Part shown: positions 35,098 to 44,989 of the stretch, piece by piece
How positions within the stretch are numbered: the stretch's first letter is position 1
How the letters are laid out: each line of letters begins with the position of its first letter
Assembly: GCF_001050375.1 (NCBI RefSeq)
Contig: NZ_KQ130496.1
Location: 1-64,000 of the forward strand
Origin: Catenovulum maritimum
GTDB taxonomy: Bacteria; Pseudomonadota; Gammaproteobacteria; Enterobacterales; Alteromonadaceae
Length of the DNA: 64,000 bases
Direction: 5' to 3'
The notes under the pieces: model-generated
Databases searched by the model: none
The model's input: the letters and a program-made list of their open reading frames with translations, nothing else
Told to the model about the DNA's origin: nothing
Position numbers and translations under genes: made by a program

Positions 35098-36499
35098 ACT
35101 TACCTAGATTACGTTTTTGCCATAAATCTCGAATGTTGGCGCCTTTGCCGAATGCAAACTGGGCTGGCGAAAATGAAATAGCTTGCTCATTGTCTGCTAG
35201 GTTAAATACGGCGACGAACTTTGCGCTTGATTGAGAATCTTCAGCAACCCAGATGATCTGCTCGTTTTGACGGCTAAATTGTTTCGGCTTTTGTCCAAAC
35301 TGATTAACGTATAAAATTTCGTTATTGCTCAGGAGTGACTTTACGAACTCTGAGTTTTCGGGCATATGCCCACCCATCATTAATGGCGATCTGAATATGC
35401 TCCATAGTGTCATATGTGTATATTGCTCGGCCTCATTAAAATTGCTTATCCTAGGTATGCCTACCGGGCCGCGTTTTGCTAATGAACCTAATGCCAGCAT
35501 ATCTGCATCTGGGCCATAGCCTGTGCCCACTTCGTCTTGCCATTGAAAACACCAATCAAACTGCTTTTTCAGCTTTCCCCAATCATCCCAAAAGTCAGAT
35601 GAAATACGCCATAGGTTGGCTGTTTGCTTTAGGTGCTCACGATCTTTATGCTTTAAAAACAGTGATAAACTCAAAACAATAGGTTTACCATTGTTATCAA
35701 TTGCGTTACGCATAGCTTCGGCTTCTGTTTTACGATACGGACGTTTGGGGTTACCACTGTCTAGGTCATCCATTTTGATGTAATCCACATTCCATTCGTT
35801 GTATAGCTCAACAATAGAATCGTAGTATTCTTGTGCGCCAGGCTTTGACATATCAATGGCATACATGCTGTTTAACCAGCCGCATTGCATTTCTTCTCTA
35901 GTATCCGCAATCATAGAGGCATCTATACCCGGAGCGCCTTTAATTGGCGTTTTTGCCCAAACAGCTTGACGAGGTACACCGCGCATTACATGAATACCAA
36001 ATTTTAACCCTAGGCTATGTATATAATCTGCTAATTCTTTAAAGCCATTACCTCGGGCTGCACTTGGAAATTTTTCAATAGCGGGCAGTAAACGGCCGTA
36101 TTCATCCATGCCAAACCATGGCACAGGTGCATCATCTTTTTTTAATCTAAATTGAGGGGGATTACTTTGAATAGATCCTGGTGGGTGCGGGTAATACCAA
36201 CAGTAATCGACGACTATGTACTCCCAGCCATATTTTTTCAGGTGCTTAGCCATGTAATCCGCATTGGCTCTTATTTCTGCTTCTTTGACAGCGGCACCAA
36301 AACAGTTGTAAGAATTCCAACCAAGTGGAGGGCGTTTCGCCCAGTCATGAAAATTGTCAGAATGAGGCTCATTACTTGATTGGTCATAGATTAAAGGCGT
36401 AGAGGCAGCAGCTAGATTATTTTTTGTCGTGCTACAACCAGCGAGTGCGGCACCTGCTGTACCAGCCACAACACCTGTCATAAACTCACGTCTGTTCAT
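35033..36499 (-). CDS. GH27 family glycoside hydrolase (alpha-galactosidase-like), Tat lipoprotein
   Basis: The 488-aa enzyme starts with a twin-arginine signal (MNRREFMTG) and a lipobox LAGC (Cys22), so it is exported folded and lipid-anchored. The barrel begins at RPPLGWNSYNCFG (57-69). The nucleophile region is DYIKMDDLD (D244 or D245) and the likely acid/base D302 in WRISSDFWDDW. Family GH27 includes alpha-galactosidases, alpha-N-acetylgalactosaminidases, beta-L-arabinopyranosidases and isomaltodextranases. The GH-N-like neighbour leaves an alpha-glucan or galactan target open. The ATG at 36499 has TGGAG eight bases upstream; a GTG four codons earlier is less likely. Confidence 0.88.
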   Translation of the reverse strand: MNRREFMTGVVAGTAGAALAGCSTTKNNLAAASTPLIYDQSSNEPHSDNFHDWAKRPPLGWNSYNCFGAAVKEAEIRANADYMAKHLKKYGWEYIVVDYCWYYPHPPGSIQSNPPQFRLKKDDAPVPWFGMDEYGRLLPAIEKFPSAARGNGFKELADYIHSLGLKFGIHVMRGVPRQAVWAKTPIKGAPGIDASMIADTREEMQCGWLNSMYAIDMSKPGAQEYYDSIVELYNEWNVDYIKMDDLDSGNPKRPYRKTEAEAMRNAIDNNGKPIVLSLSLFLKHKDREHLKQTANLWRISSDFWDDWGKLKKQFDWCFQWQDEVGTGYGPDADMLALGSLAKRGPVGIPRISNFNEAEQYTHMTLWSIFRSPLMMGGHMPENSEFVKSLLSNNEILYVNQFGQKPKQFSRQNEQIIWVAEDSQSSAKFVAVFNLADNEQAISFSPAQFAFGKGANIRDLWQKRNLGKFDSLFTTNVAPHGAQIFKLFA

Positions 36500-36717
36500 T
36501 TCAAACTCCACTTTGATTCATTAAATAATGAAGCGAGTCTATAACAATAAATAAACAAAATCGTTCATTTGTAATATATGTAACACTTTTTTACATTTTG
36601 ACTCTGATTGGAACTAATTCATAATGCAGTGCTCATATTTCAAACGCTTTATTAATCCAATTTCTGGTTTTTTAGAGCAGCAAATACTTATGAATTTTTT
36701 ATATTTAGGACTCAGGT

Positions 36718-39700
36718 ATGTTGGTTAGTAAATGGATGACGGGGCTGGTTTTATGTTTCAGCTGGATAGTTTTAGCTGGCTGTAATCAAGACGATGCTGC
36801 AGAAAATAGAAGTGAAAATGTTACAGAGCAAGCAAACCAAAGGCTGAACCAAGCTCAAATACACACTAAGCCTGATGTTTTACCAGAAGCGGTAGAGCTA
36901 AAACAACCTATTGTTAACTCGAAAACCAGCGCTAAAACGAGTGTGTTAGATTCGACTAGTTATCAAAAATGGCAAAGCTATTTATTATCACTACCCAAAT
37001 ACTGGGTTTCTGCTTATCAGCCTATAATCATACAATTTAGCCAAAACGTTTCTGCTGAACATGAGTTAAACCAGCCTATTGAAGGCCTGATATCTGCAGA
37101 GCCTCAAATTGATTTTATCACTCGATTTGACAGTCAAAACCAAATCTCGATTGAATTATTAGAGCCAATGCAGCGAAACACTGAATATACCTTTTGGCTA
37201 TCGAGTAAGCCTTTAGCAAACATACCGAGTAATTTGCCCGAGTTACCAGTTCGAGTGACAGCAATGGCGCAAGATTTCAGCATAAAGCTAGATGGCTTAA
37301 TGATAGAGGAATACGATAACAACTATATTTCAGGTGAGATAGTTACAGATGATGCTGAACTAGACGACAATATAGAAGATATACTGACTGCCAAGTTAGC
37401 CGATAAATCACTGGCGATTCAATGGCAGCATACATCTGCGACAGAGCATAAATTTAAAATTGAGAATATAGAACGTAAATCTGTCCCTTATCAAATCGAA
37501 CTTGCTTGGTCGGGCAAGGCGATAACAGTTGATAAGTTTGGCTCTGAGATTATAGACATTCCTAGCTTGGATGAATTTGTTGTAACTGCCAGTTCAGTTC
37601 AGCAAGTTGATGGTCAATATATTTCAGTTTTGTTCTCAAAAGCCTTAGCTAACAAACAATCGGTTAAAGGTTTAGTTTTAGTTAACGGCCGGGCGCCAAG
37701 AAGAGTGCTGATTAAAGGCAATAGCTTAAAAGTTTTCCCATCAGATACCTTAAGCGGAGAAGTTGAACTAACCGTGTTGGCGGGCATAAAGAGTAATAAA
37801 GGCCAAGCTTTAACCCAAGCATTCGACAGTAAATTAACTCTGTTGAACACTAAACCAGGTGTACGTTTTGTCGGTAAACACAATATATTGGCTCGCTCAG
37901 GGAAAAAAACGGTCAGTATCAGCGCAGCTAATGTCGATTCAATACAAATTAAAGCCTATCAGGTTCAGACACAAAACTTACCCCAATTTATACAACATAA
38001 TCCATTGTCGAGTAATCGAATAGATAAAAAAACTAGCCAGGTACTGTGGCAAAAAACCTATGTTTTACCAGAGGTTGCTAAAGACCAATGGCGAAATTAT
38101 GAATTAGATTTAACCGAGTTAATGCCGCAAACCTCTTCAGATTTACTCGCACTAGAGCTGAGTATAGATCAAAGTAATAGCATTTTAGATTGCGGCGAAG
38201 CTAGGCCTTTGCACGATAACCAATTGGAGCAAGCTAGCTGGGCGGTTGATCAAATTAAAACAGAACCTTCTTGGGTAAGGCGTTATTACCGGTCTCAAGG
38301 TTATGGCTCATGGCGTGATAGGAATAATCCATGTAAAACACGTTATTACAATTACTATAATAATCCAACCAAGGCGGTTAAATACTTCTCAAGCTCAAAT
38401 TTAGGCTTAATTGCTAAAATGGCAATGAAGCATCAGCTTCATGTTGTGGTTAATCAGCTAGATACAGCAAAGCCAGCTAAAAATGTAGATGTGGCTGTTT
38501 ATAATTATCAACATCAATTGCTTACATCAGCAAAAACCGATGAATTCGGTATGGTGCATTTAAACCCAGCGACTGCCCCTTATTACATTATTGCTCGACA
38601 AGGGGCTGATATCAGCTTTTTACGCTTAAGCCGAAATGCAGCACTGTCGACCAATGTATTTGATACAAGTGGTGAGCTCAATACTAATGGTATTAAAGGC
38701 TATTTTTATGCAGAACGTGCAATTTGGCGACCGGGAGATGATATATATCTAACTTTCATTATGTTAGATAAAAGCAAAAGCTTACCTGAAAATTATCCAC
38801 TTTCGCTCGACTTCTTTGATCCTAAAGGCGCTAAGGTTTCAGTAACAACCCAATCCGAACCTGTAAATGGATTTTATCGATTTAATTTAAAAACCACAGA
38901 GCAAGCGATAACAGGGAATTGGAAAGCTATTATTAAACTGGGACAAACCTATTTTTCAAAAACTATCCCAGTAGAAACGATAACGCCTAATCGTCTTAAA
39001 ATGGCGCTGGAAATATCGGGTCAGCAAGCAAATCAGCCCCTCACTTTTGATCAACCCCCATATTCAGTAAATTTAACCGCTCAGTGGCTACATGGTGCAA
39101 TTGCAAAGGCGCTAAAAGCAGATGTCAGTGTTAGTGCTATACCGACTAAAACACAATTTAAAACCTATAATCAGTTTGTTTTTGATGATCCTAGCAGACA
39201 GTTGCAATCTAAAAGTCAGCTGATTTTTGAAGGTAAATTAGATGATAAAGGCCAAGCCAATTTTAAATACCAACCTATTTTTGCGTCGTCACCTGGGCAA
39301 GTAAAACTTAATTTTACGACTCGGGTATTTGAACAAGGCGGTCAATTTAGCACTCAGTATTCGCATCTAAATTTTATGCCGTATCAAAAACTGGCTGGGC
39401 TTAATGTGCCTAAAGGCAGCGGTTGGAACGACTCTATATCAAAAGACGAAGATCATAATATTCAGTTCGTTACTCTTGATGGCAAAGGGCTTGCTGAGCC
39501 AAATCAAAATTTAGAGTTAACCTTACATAAACTAAGTTGGCGCTGGTGGTGGGACTACTCTCGCGATAATTTAGGTGCTTACTTAAATAGTGCTCATGCG
39601 GATTTGCAACTGAGAAAGAAATTAAAAACTAACGACCAAGGCTTAGCTAACTGGCAGCTCAAAGGAAATGAATATGATTGGGGACGTTATTTAATTCGTG

Positions 39701-42507
39701 TTTGTCATCAAGCTAGCCAACATTGCTCAGGCAAAATTGTTTATCTAGGTTGGAGCTATCAAGATAGCAAAAATCCATCAGCAGAAACTCAGTTAATGCT
39801 GACTCTGGATAAAGCTGAATACCAAGTTGGAGATACGGCTTACTTAACAATACCGCAAAGTTTACCAAGCGCGACTAAAGCGCAATATTTACTCTCGTTA
39901 GAAAACGGCAGCGAAGTTATTTCGCTTTCTTGGGTGAGCGAACAAATCAGTGGCAATCGTTTAGCTATTCCTATCACAGCAGAAATGGCACCTAATGTTT
40001 ATGCTCACATTAGCTTGATTCAAGCGGTTGAAAGTAAAACGAATGATGCACCCGTGCGCTTGTATGGTGTTGTACCTATCCTAGTTAATAACCCTAACAA
40101 TCAATTACACCCAGTGATTAATGCGGCGAAGAAAGTGCGGCCTAAATCAAAATTTGATGTGCAAGTGAGCGAGCAGTCAGGCCAAGCAATGACTTACACA
40201 CTCGCGGTTGTGGACGAAGGTTTACTCGGTATTACGAATTTTAAAACGCCTAACCCAAGCCATGCTTTTTATCAAAAAGAGGCTCTAGGTGTACTCACTT
40301 GGGATATGTATGATTTGTTGGCCAAGAATAACAATCATTCAATATCTGGGTTAATTTCCTTAGGAGGAAGTGATGAGGCTAAAAAAGACGCAGAGCTAGC
40401 TAACCAAAGGCGATTTCCGCCTGTGGTTAAATTTTTAGGTCCATTTGAGCTGGCTGCAGGAAAGGTTCAAAACCATCAAATTCAACTCGAAGAATATTTG
40501 GGCGAAGTGAGACTGATGCTAGTTGCTGCCAATATATCAAAACCTAATGCAGCGGCTTTTGGTGCGGCAGAGAAAAGTGTCGTGGTGAGCCAGCCATTAG
40601 GCGTACTTAGTACGGCACCTAGAGTGGTAGCCCCAAATGAAACTTTCAGTTTGCCGGTTAATATTTTTGTTAGTGATCATAAATTAGGTCCGGTTAAAGT
40701 CGCGGTTAAAACGAATGAGTTATTAGCAGCAGAAGTTGACAGTGCAGAACTGAGCTTTGATCTGGTTGAAGGTGAAAGGGGAGATGAAATTGTCGAACTA
40801 AAGTTAAAGAGTTTAAATCAAGTTGGCCAAGCTAAAATTACTGTAACAGCCACCAGCGCGAATCAGGTTGCCAGCCAAACAATTTATCTTCAAGTGCGCT
40901 CAGTGAATAGTCCTCAAAGCATTTCTCAAGTTAAGTTGGTTAAACCCGGCGAAACCGCGAGTTTGAATTTAACCCCAAATGGTTTAGTGAATACTAACCA
41001 AACTCAATTTAACGTGAGCCGTTTCCCTGCGATTAACCTTGCTGAACAGCTAGACTACTTAATTAAGTATCCGCATGGTTGTTTAGAACAAACTAGCTCA
41101 AAGTTATTTGCCCAGCTGTATTTGAATCGTTTCACTCAGTTGAGTGATTGGCAGCAAGCCGAGGTCGAAGATAATATTAAAATCGGTATAGATAAGCTTA
41201 AACAATTTCAGTTAAGTTCTGGGGCCTTTAGTTATTGGCAAGGGGGCAATTATGCCAACCTTTGGGCGAATAGCTACGCTGGACATTTTTTATTAGAAGC
41301 TAAAAAACTGGGTTACTTTGTACCAGCTGAACTCGTTTCTAGTTGGCTCGCAGAGCAACAAAGATATGTTGAAAAAAGATTTAGAAATCAAGCTAATAAT
41401 AGTTCGATTGCCTACGCAATTTATACCCTAGCTTTGGCTGATAAACCAAACTTTAATGCTATGAACCGGCTCAAAGCCAAGTTAGAAGTTAACTTGAACT
41501 CAAATAACCAAGAGCAGCAAACCCAACATCAGCAGCAAGATCTAAAACTTTCAGCTTGGTTACTTGCTATGAGTTATGCTGAAGCAGGAGCGATAGATGC
41601 AGCTCAGCAAGTATTTAGCTTCACCGACAAGCAAGTAGAAGCTTACCCATATTCAGGTTATAACTATGGCTCCAAAACCCGAGATTTAGCGATAAGATTG
41701 ATGACGGAAAGCGCGATACAAGATCGCGCAGCAAGCTGGGAAAGTGCAACTCAGTTAAGCCAAAGCTTATCGAGTCAAGATTACCTTTCAACTCAATCCA
41801 GAGCTTGGAGTTTAGTTGCATTAGCTGCAGCATTTAATTATGAAAAATCCGATAGCCAATTTAGCTACAGGCTGAATCAAGCAGCTGAACACCAGGTGAA
41901 TACTCAAGATGCGATTTATCAGTTGCCAATTGCTAGCCAAGTCGATCCTAAGCTAAACAAAGCAAGCGAGGTGGCGATCCATTTCACAAATCAGAGTGAC
42001 GTAAATTTATACACAGAATTAACTAATATCGGTATTCCTGAAAGTGGTGATGAGATTGCAGGGGAATCAAAACTAAGTTTATCTGTGGTATTTACTGACC
42101 TAGACGATAACCCAATCAGTGTTGATAAAATTAAACAGGGAACAGATTTTAAAGCGATAACTGAGATCCGCGCTTTAGATAAGTCGGCTAGGTTAGAAAA
42201 TTTAGCATTAACCATGACTTTGCCTAGCGGTTGGCAGTTAAAGAACAGCCGACTTTCGGGAGCCAAAATTGCTAAAGGGTTAGATTACCAAGATATACGA
42301 GATGATCAGTTATTGAGTTATTTTAGTTTAGGTAAATACTTAAGTTATCAAGATATTAATCAAACATCTGTCAGGATAGAAACTGAGTTTAACGCGTCGT
42401 TTAAAGGTGAGTTTTATTTACCTGGTTGGCATGTAAAAGGCATGTACGATCATAATGTTTGGGCAAGATTAAAAGGTAAATGGATTCAGGTCGTTTCAGA
42501 GCCTTAA
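36718..42507 (+). CDS. Bacterial alpha-2-macroglobulin family lipoprotein (YfhM-like)
   Basis: The 1929-aa lipoprotein (lipobox LAGC, Cys22) traps proteases in the periplasm. After a Q/E-rich linker come macroglobulin domains; the MG2-type segment GYFYAERAIWRPGDDIYLTFIMLDKS is near 660-690, and the central VVDEGLLGITNFKTP is near 1163. The A2M domain follows from about 1230, and the thioester motif CLEQ at Cys1455 is intact. It is longer than E. coli YfhM (1653 aa). pbpC follows after 3 bp, the common bacterial pairing in which A2M guards the periplasm while PBP1C repairs peptidoglycan. Confidence 0.93.
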   Translation: MLVSKWMTGLVLCFSWIVLAGCNQDDAAENRSENVTEQANQRLNQAQIHTKPDVLPEAVELKQPIVNSKTSAKTSVLDSTSYQKWQSYLLSLPKYWVSAYQPIIIQFSQNVSAEHELNQPIEGLISAEPQIDFITRFDSQNQISIELLEPMQRNTEYTFWLSSKPLANIPSNLPELPVRVTAMAQDFSIKLDGLMIEEYDNNYISGEIVTDDAELDDNIEDILTAKLADKSLAIQWQHTSATEHKFKIENIERKSVPYQIELAWSGKAITVDKFGSEIIDIPSLDEFVVTASSVQQVDGQYISVLFSKALANKQSVKGLVLVNGRAPRRVLIKGNSLKVFPSDTLSGEVELTVLAGIKSNKGQALTQAFDSKLTLLNTKPGVRFVGKHNILARSGKKTVSISAANVDSIQIKAYQVQTQNLPQFIQHNPLSSNRIDKKTSQVLWQKTYVLPEVAKDQWRNYELDLTELMPQTSSDLLALELSIDQSNSILDCGEARPLHDNQLEQASWAVDQIKTEPSWVRRYYRSQGYGSWRDRNNPCKTRYYNYYNNPTKAVKYFSSSNLGLIAKMAMKHQLHVVVNQLDTAKPAKNVDVAVYNYQHQLLTSAKTDEFGMVHLNPATAPYYIIARQGADISFLRLSRNAALSTNVFDTSGELNTNGIKGYFYAERAIWRPGDDIYLTFIMLDKSKSLPENYPLSLDFFDPKGAKVSVTTQSEPVNGFYRFNLKTTEQAITGNWKAIIKLGQTYFSKTIPVETITPNRLKMALEISGQQANQPLTFDQPPYSVNLTAQWLHGAIAKALKADVSVSAIPTKTQFKTYNQFVFDDPSRQLQSKSQLIFEGKLDDKGQANFKYQPIFASSPGQVKLNFTTRVFEQGGQFSTQYSHLNFMPYQKLAGLNVPKGSGWNDSISKDEDHNIQFVTLDGKGLAEPNQNLELTLHKLSWRWWWDYSRDNLGAYLNSAHADLQLRKKLKTNDQGLANWQLKGNEYDWGRYLIRVCHQASQHCSGKIVYLGWSYQDSKNPSAETQLMLTLDKAEYQVGDTAYLTIPQSLPSATKAQYLLSLENGSEVISLSWVSEQISGNRLAIPITAEMAPNVYAHISLIQAVESKTNDAPVRLYGVVPILVNNPNNQLHPVINAAKKVRPKSKFDVQVSEQSGQAMTYTLAVVDEGLLGITNFKTPNPSHAFYQKEALGVLTWDMYDLLAKNNNHSISGLISLGGSDEAKKDAELANQRRFPPVVKFLGPFELAAGKVQNHQIQLEEYLGEVRLMLVAANISKPNAAAFGAAEKSVVVSQPLGVLSTAPRVVAPNETFSLPVNIFVSDHKLGPVKVAVKTNELLAAEVDSAELSFDLVEGERGDEIVELKLKSLNQVGQAKITVTATSANQVASQTIYLQVRSVNSPQSISQVKLVKPGETASLNLTPNGLVNTNQTQFNVSRFPAINLAEQLDYLIKYPHGCLEQTSSKLFAQLYLNRFTQLSDWQQAEVEDNIKIGIDKLKQFQLSSGAFSYWQGGNYANLWANSYAGHFLLEAKKLGYFVPAELVSSWLAEQQRYVEKRFRNQANNSSIAYAIYTLALADKPNFNAMNRLKAKLEVNLNSNNQEQQTQHQQQDLKLSAWLLAMSYAEAGAIDAAQQVFSFTDKQVEAYPYSGYNYGSKTRDLAIRLMTESAIQDRAASWESATQLSQSLSSQDYLSTQSRAWSLVALAAAFNYEKSDSQFSYRLNQAAEHQVNTQDAIYQLPIASQVDPKLNKASEVAIHFTNQSDVNLYTELTNIGIPESGDEIAGESKLSLSVVFTDLDDNPISVDKIKQGTDFKAITEIRALDKSARLENLALTMTLPSGWQLKNSRLSGAKIAKGLDYQDIRDDQLLSYFSLGKYLSYQDINQTSVRIETEFNASFKGEFYLPGWHVKGMYDHNVWARLKGKWIQVVSEP

Positions 42508-42510
42508 GTT

Positions 42511-44865
42511 ATGTTTACAAGTAAAAATATACGCCAAACTCTACTCCGGCTGATGCGAATATTTGCGATTTGCTTGTGCTTACTGAGTTTGGGCTTGTTT
42601 GGCTATATTAATACGCCTGTCGACGCTACATTATTTAAGCAGCCCTATAGTTGGGTATTATTCGCCGAAGATAAAAGCTTGTTAGCCGCCAGCATAGCTG
42701 AAGATGAGCAGTGGCGTTTTCCAGCCAGTGAAGCACTGCCAGAAAAATATGTTGAAGCCTTACTTACCTTTGAAGATAAAAGGTTTTATCAGCATATAGG
42801 AATTGATTTTTTGGCACTTGCCAGAGCCATCAAGCTTAACCTTAATCAAGGTAGAATCGTCTCAGGCGCTAGCACAATTAGCATGCAGCTGGCGCGGTTA
42901 TTAAAAAAACATAACGAACGCAGCTTTTCCGCCAAATTGAGCGAGGTTTTACTCGCACTTAAACTTGAATATCAACTGAGCAAAGAGCAGATTCTAATTG
43001 AGTACACAGCGCGTGCACCATACGGCGGTAATATTTTGGGAATTAGCGCTGCAAGCTGGCGTTATTTTAATCATGGTTTAGCTGAGTTAAGCTGGGCAGA
43101 AGCGGCCATGTTAGCGGTTTTACCCAATAACCCAGCTATGATTCACTTAGCAAAAAATCGAACTCAACTTAAACAAAAGCGCGATAAGCTGCTGGATAAC
43201 CTAGCTCAACGCGGTTTTATTTCTGAGCTTGATTTAAAGCTCGCTAAGTTAGAAGCTTTACCTAGTCGACCTAAACCCATACCCCAGCATGCAAGTCATT
43301 TACTAACTAGCCTAAAACAAAAGTATCCGCAGCAACACTTGTTCCATTCTCATATTCATTTTCAAACCCAGCTAGCCATTAACCAGCTATTGTCTGGTGC
43401 AAGCTTGGGGCTGTCGCATGATAACATTCATAATTTGTCGGCAGTCGTAATAGATAATGCTAATCAGCAAGTACTTGCTTACATAGGAAATCAAACGCTA
43501 AGTGAAAATGTTAATTATGCGAAAAGTCTAGATATAGCGCAAAGGCCCAGATCGTCAGGTAGCTTATTAAAGCCTTTTTTGTTTGCTATGGCTTTTCAGC
43601 AAGGCATGATTTTACCCAGTAGTTTGCTGCCAGACATTCCAAGTTATTACCAAGGTTATCAGCCAAAAAATTATGATAGAGAATATCGAGGTTTGGTTTC
43701 AGCAGAGCAAGCGCTGATACAGTCGCTTAATGTACCAGCTGTTAATTTACTGGCAGATTATGGCGTGCCCTTTTTTTATCAGAACTTACAAGACATAGGC
43801 TTAAGTACACTTTGGCGTCAACCAGATGAATATGGATTGTCTTTGATTTTGGGTGGCGCAGAAACGAACCTAGTTGAAATGACGCAAGCGTATTCGCGTT
43901 TAATGTTAAGTGCCCAAGGCCAGTTAGAAAGTCAGCTAATGCCAAGTTATTTGGTCAATCAAGTTTCACAAGTAAAACCTTTCCCAATAAATCAAGCTGC
44001 AGCTTGGTTAACCTTAGAGGTACTAACTGGATTAAATAGACCTGGTATTAATAGTTTATGGAAAAGTTTTGCTAGCCAGCAAAAAATTGCGTGGAAAACA
44101 GGCACAAGTTATGGCTGGCACGACGCTTGGGCAGTTGGTACTAATGGCCGTTATACAGTTGGCGTTTGGGCTGGTAATGCTAATGGCGAAGAAGCAAGAA
44201 AGCTCTCAGGCAGCTTAACCTCAGCCCCGCTTATGTTGGATATTTTTAATATATTGCCTAAAGGCACTTGGCCAGAAAAACCGCTAAGGCAGCTAAAAAG
44301 CTATCAGGTTTGTCAGGCGGATGGTTATCTCGCTGCGGGTGGCTGCAAAACCACAACAGCTTTAGCGCCGATTGAAGCTGAATTTACTCAACTTTCGCCT
44401 TATCACAAGCAAGTCAATTTGGATCCTGTATCTTTAAAGCGTGTTCATGGGTTGTGCTTTAGCCCAGCTAAAATGTGGCAAAAAAGCTACTTAATTTTAC
44501 CAGCTGTAACGGCTTATTATTATCGGCAAACTAACCCGAATTGGCGCACGCCACCAGAGTGGCGAACTGACTGTACGAAACAGGCTGTTGACGCAATGGA
44601 GCAATTGAACTTTGCGTTTGAATATCCACCCAAAGGAGCCAAAATTAAACTACCAGTTGAGTTAGATGGAAAGCTAGGCCGACTGGTAGCCAAAGCGCAT
44701 CACATTAATCAAAATGAAGTGCTCTATTGGCATTTAGACAATGAATTTATTGGCACTAGCCAGCACATACACGATCAAGAAATAGCGGTTAATTCAGGCT
44801 GGCACCTACTCACGATAACAAATCAACAAGGCGAAAAAATAGAGCGTTGGTTTAAAGTTATCTAA
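42511..44865 (+). CDS. pbpC: Penicillin-binding protein 1C
   Basis: The 784-aa bifunctional peptidoglycan synthase has an N-terminal TM (about 13-32). A GT51 glycosyltransferase domain follows, with catalytic E88 in LLTFEDKRFYQH and ISMQLARLLK. The transpeptidase domain has SLLK (S351/K354), SLN in LIQSLNVPAVN and KTG (about 529-531), so it is complete. A C-terminal BiPBP_C domain (about 700-784) is typical of PBP1C. It is translationally adjacent to the A2M-like gene. Confidence 0.95.
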   Translation: MFTSKNIRQTLLRLMRIFAICLCLLSLGLFGYINTPVDATLFKQPYSWVLFAEDKSLLAASIAEDEQWRFPASEALPEKYVEALLTFEDKRFYQHIGIDFLALARAIKLNLNQGRIVSGASTISMQLARLLKKHNERSFSAKLSEVLLALKLEYQLSKEQILIEYTARAPYGGNILGISAASWRYFNHGLAELSWAEAAMLAVLPNNPAMIHLAKNRTQLKQKRDKLLDNLAQRGFISELDLKLAKLEALPSRPKPIPQHASHLLTSLKQKYPQQHLFHSHIHFQTQLAINQLLSGASLGLSHDNIHNLSAVVIDNANQQVLAYIGNQTLSENVNYAKSLDIAQRPRSSGSLLKPFLFAMAFQQGMILPSSLLPDIPSYYQGYQPKNYDREYRGLVSAEQALIQSLNVPAVNLLADYGVPFFYQNLQDIGLSTLWRQPDEYGLSLILGGAETNLVEMTQAYSRLMLSAQGQLESQLMPSYLVNQVSQVKPFPINQAAAWLTLEVLTGLNRPGINSLWKSFASQQKIAWKTGTSYGWHDAWAVGTNGRYTVGVWAGNANGEEARKLSGSLTSAPLMLDIFNILPKGTWPEKPLRQLKSYQVCQADGYLAAGGCKTTTALAPIEAEFTQLSPYHKQVNLDPVSLKRVHGLCFSPAKMWQKSYLILPAVTAYYYRQTNPNWRTPPEWRTDCTKQAVDAMEQLNFAFEYPPKGAKIKLPVELDGKLGRLVAKAHHINQNEVLYWHLDNEFIGTSQHIHDQEIAVNSGWHLLTITNQQGEKIERWFKVI

Positions 44866-44989
44866 CCACACATAATTGGTTTAAAAATAGCGTACAGTGA
44901 TCGGATAAAAAGCTTGAGTATCCGGTAATTTAGGTCATATTATGCTAAATCCTTAAAGGGACATTTTCCATTTTCTTGAGCAGGTATAT

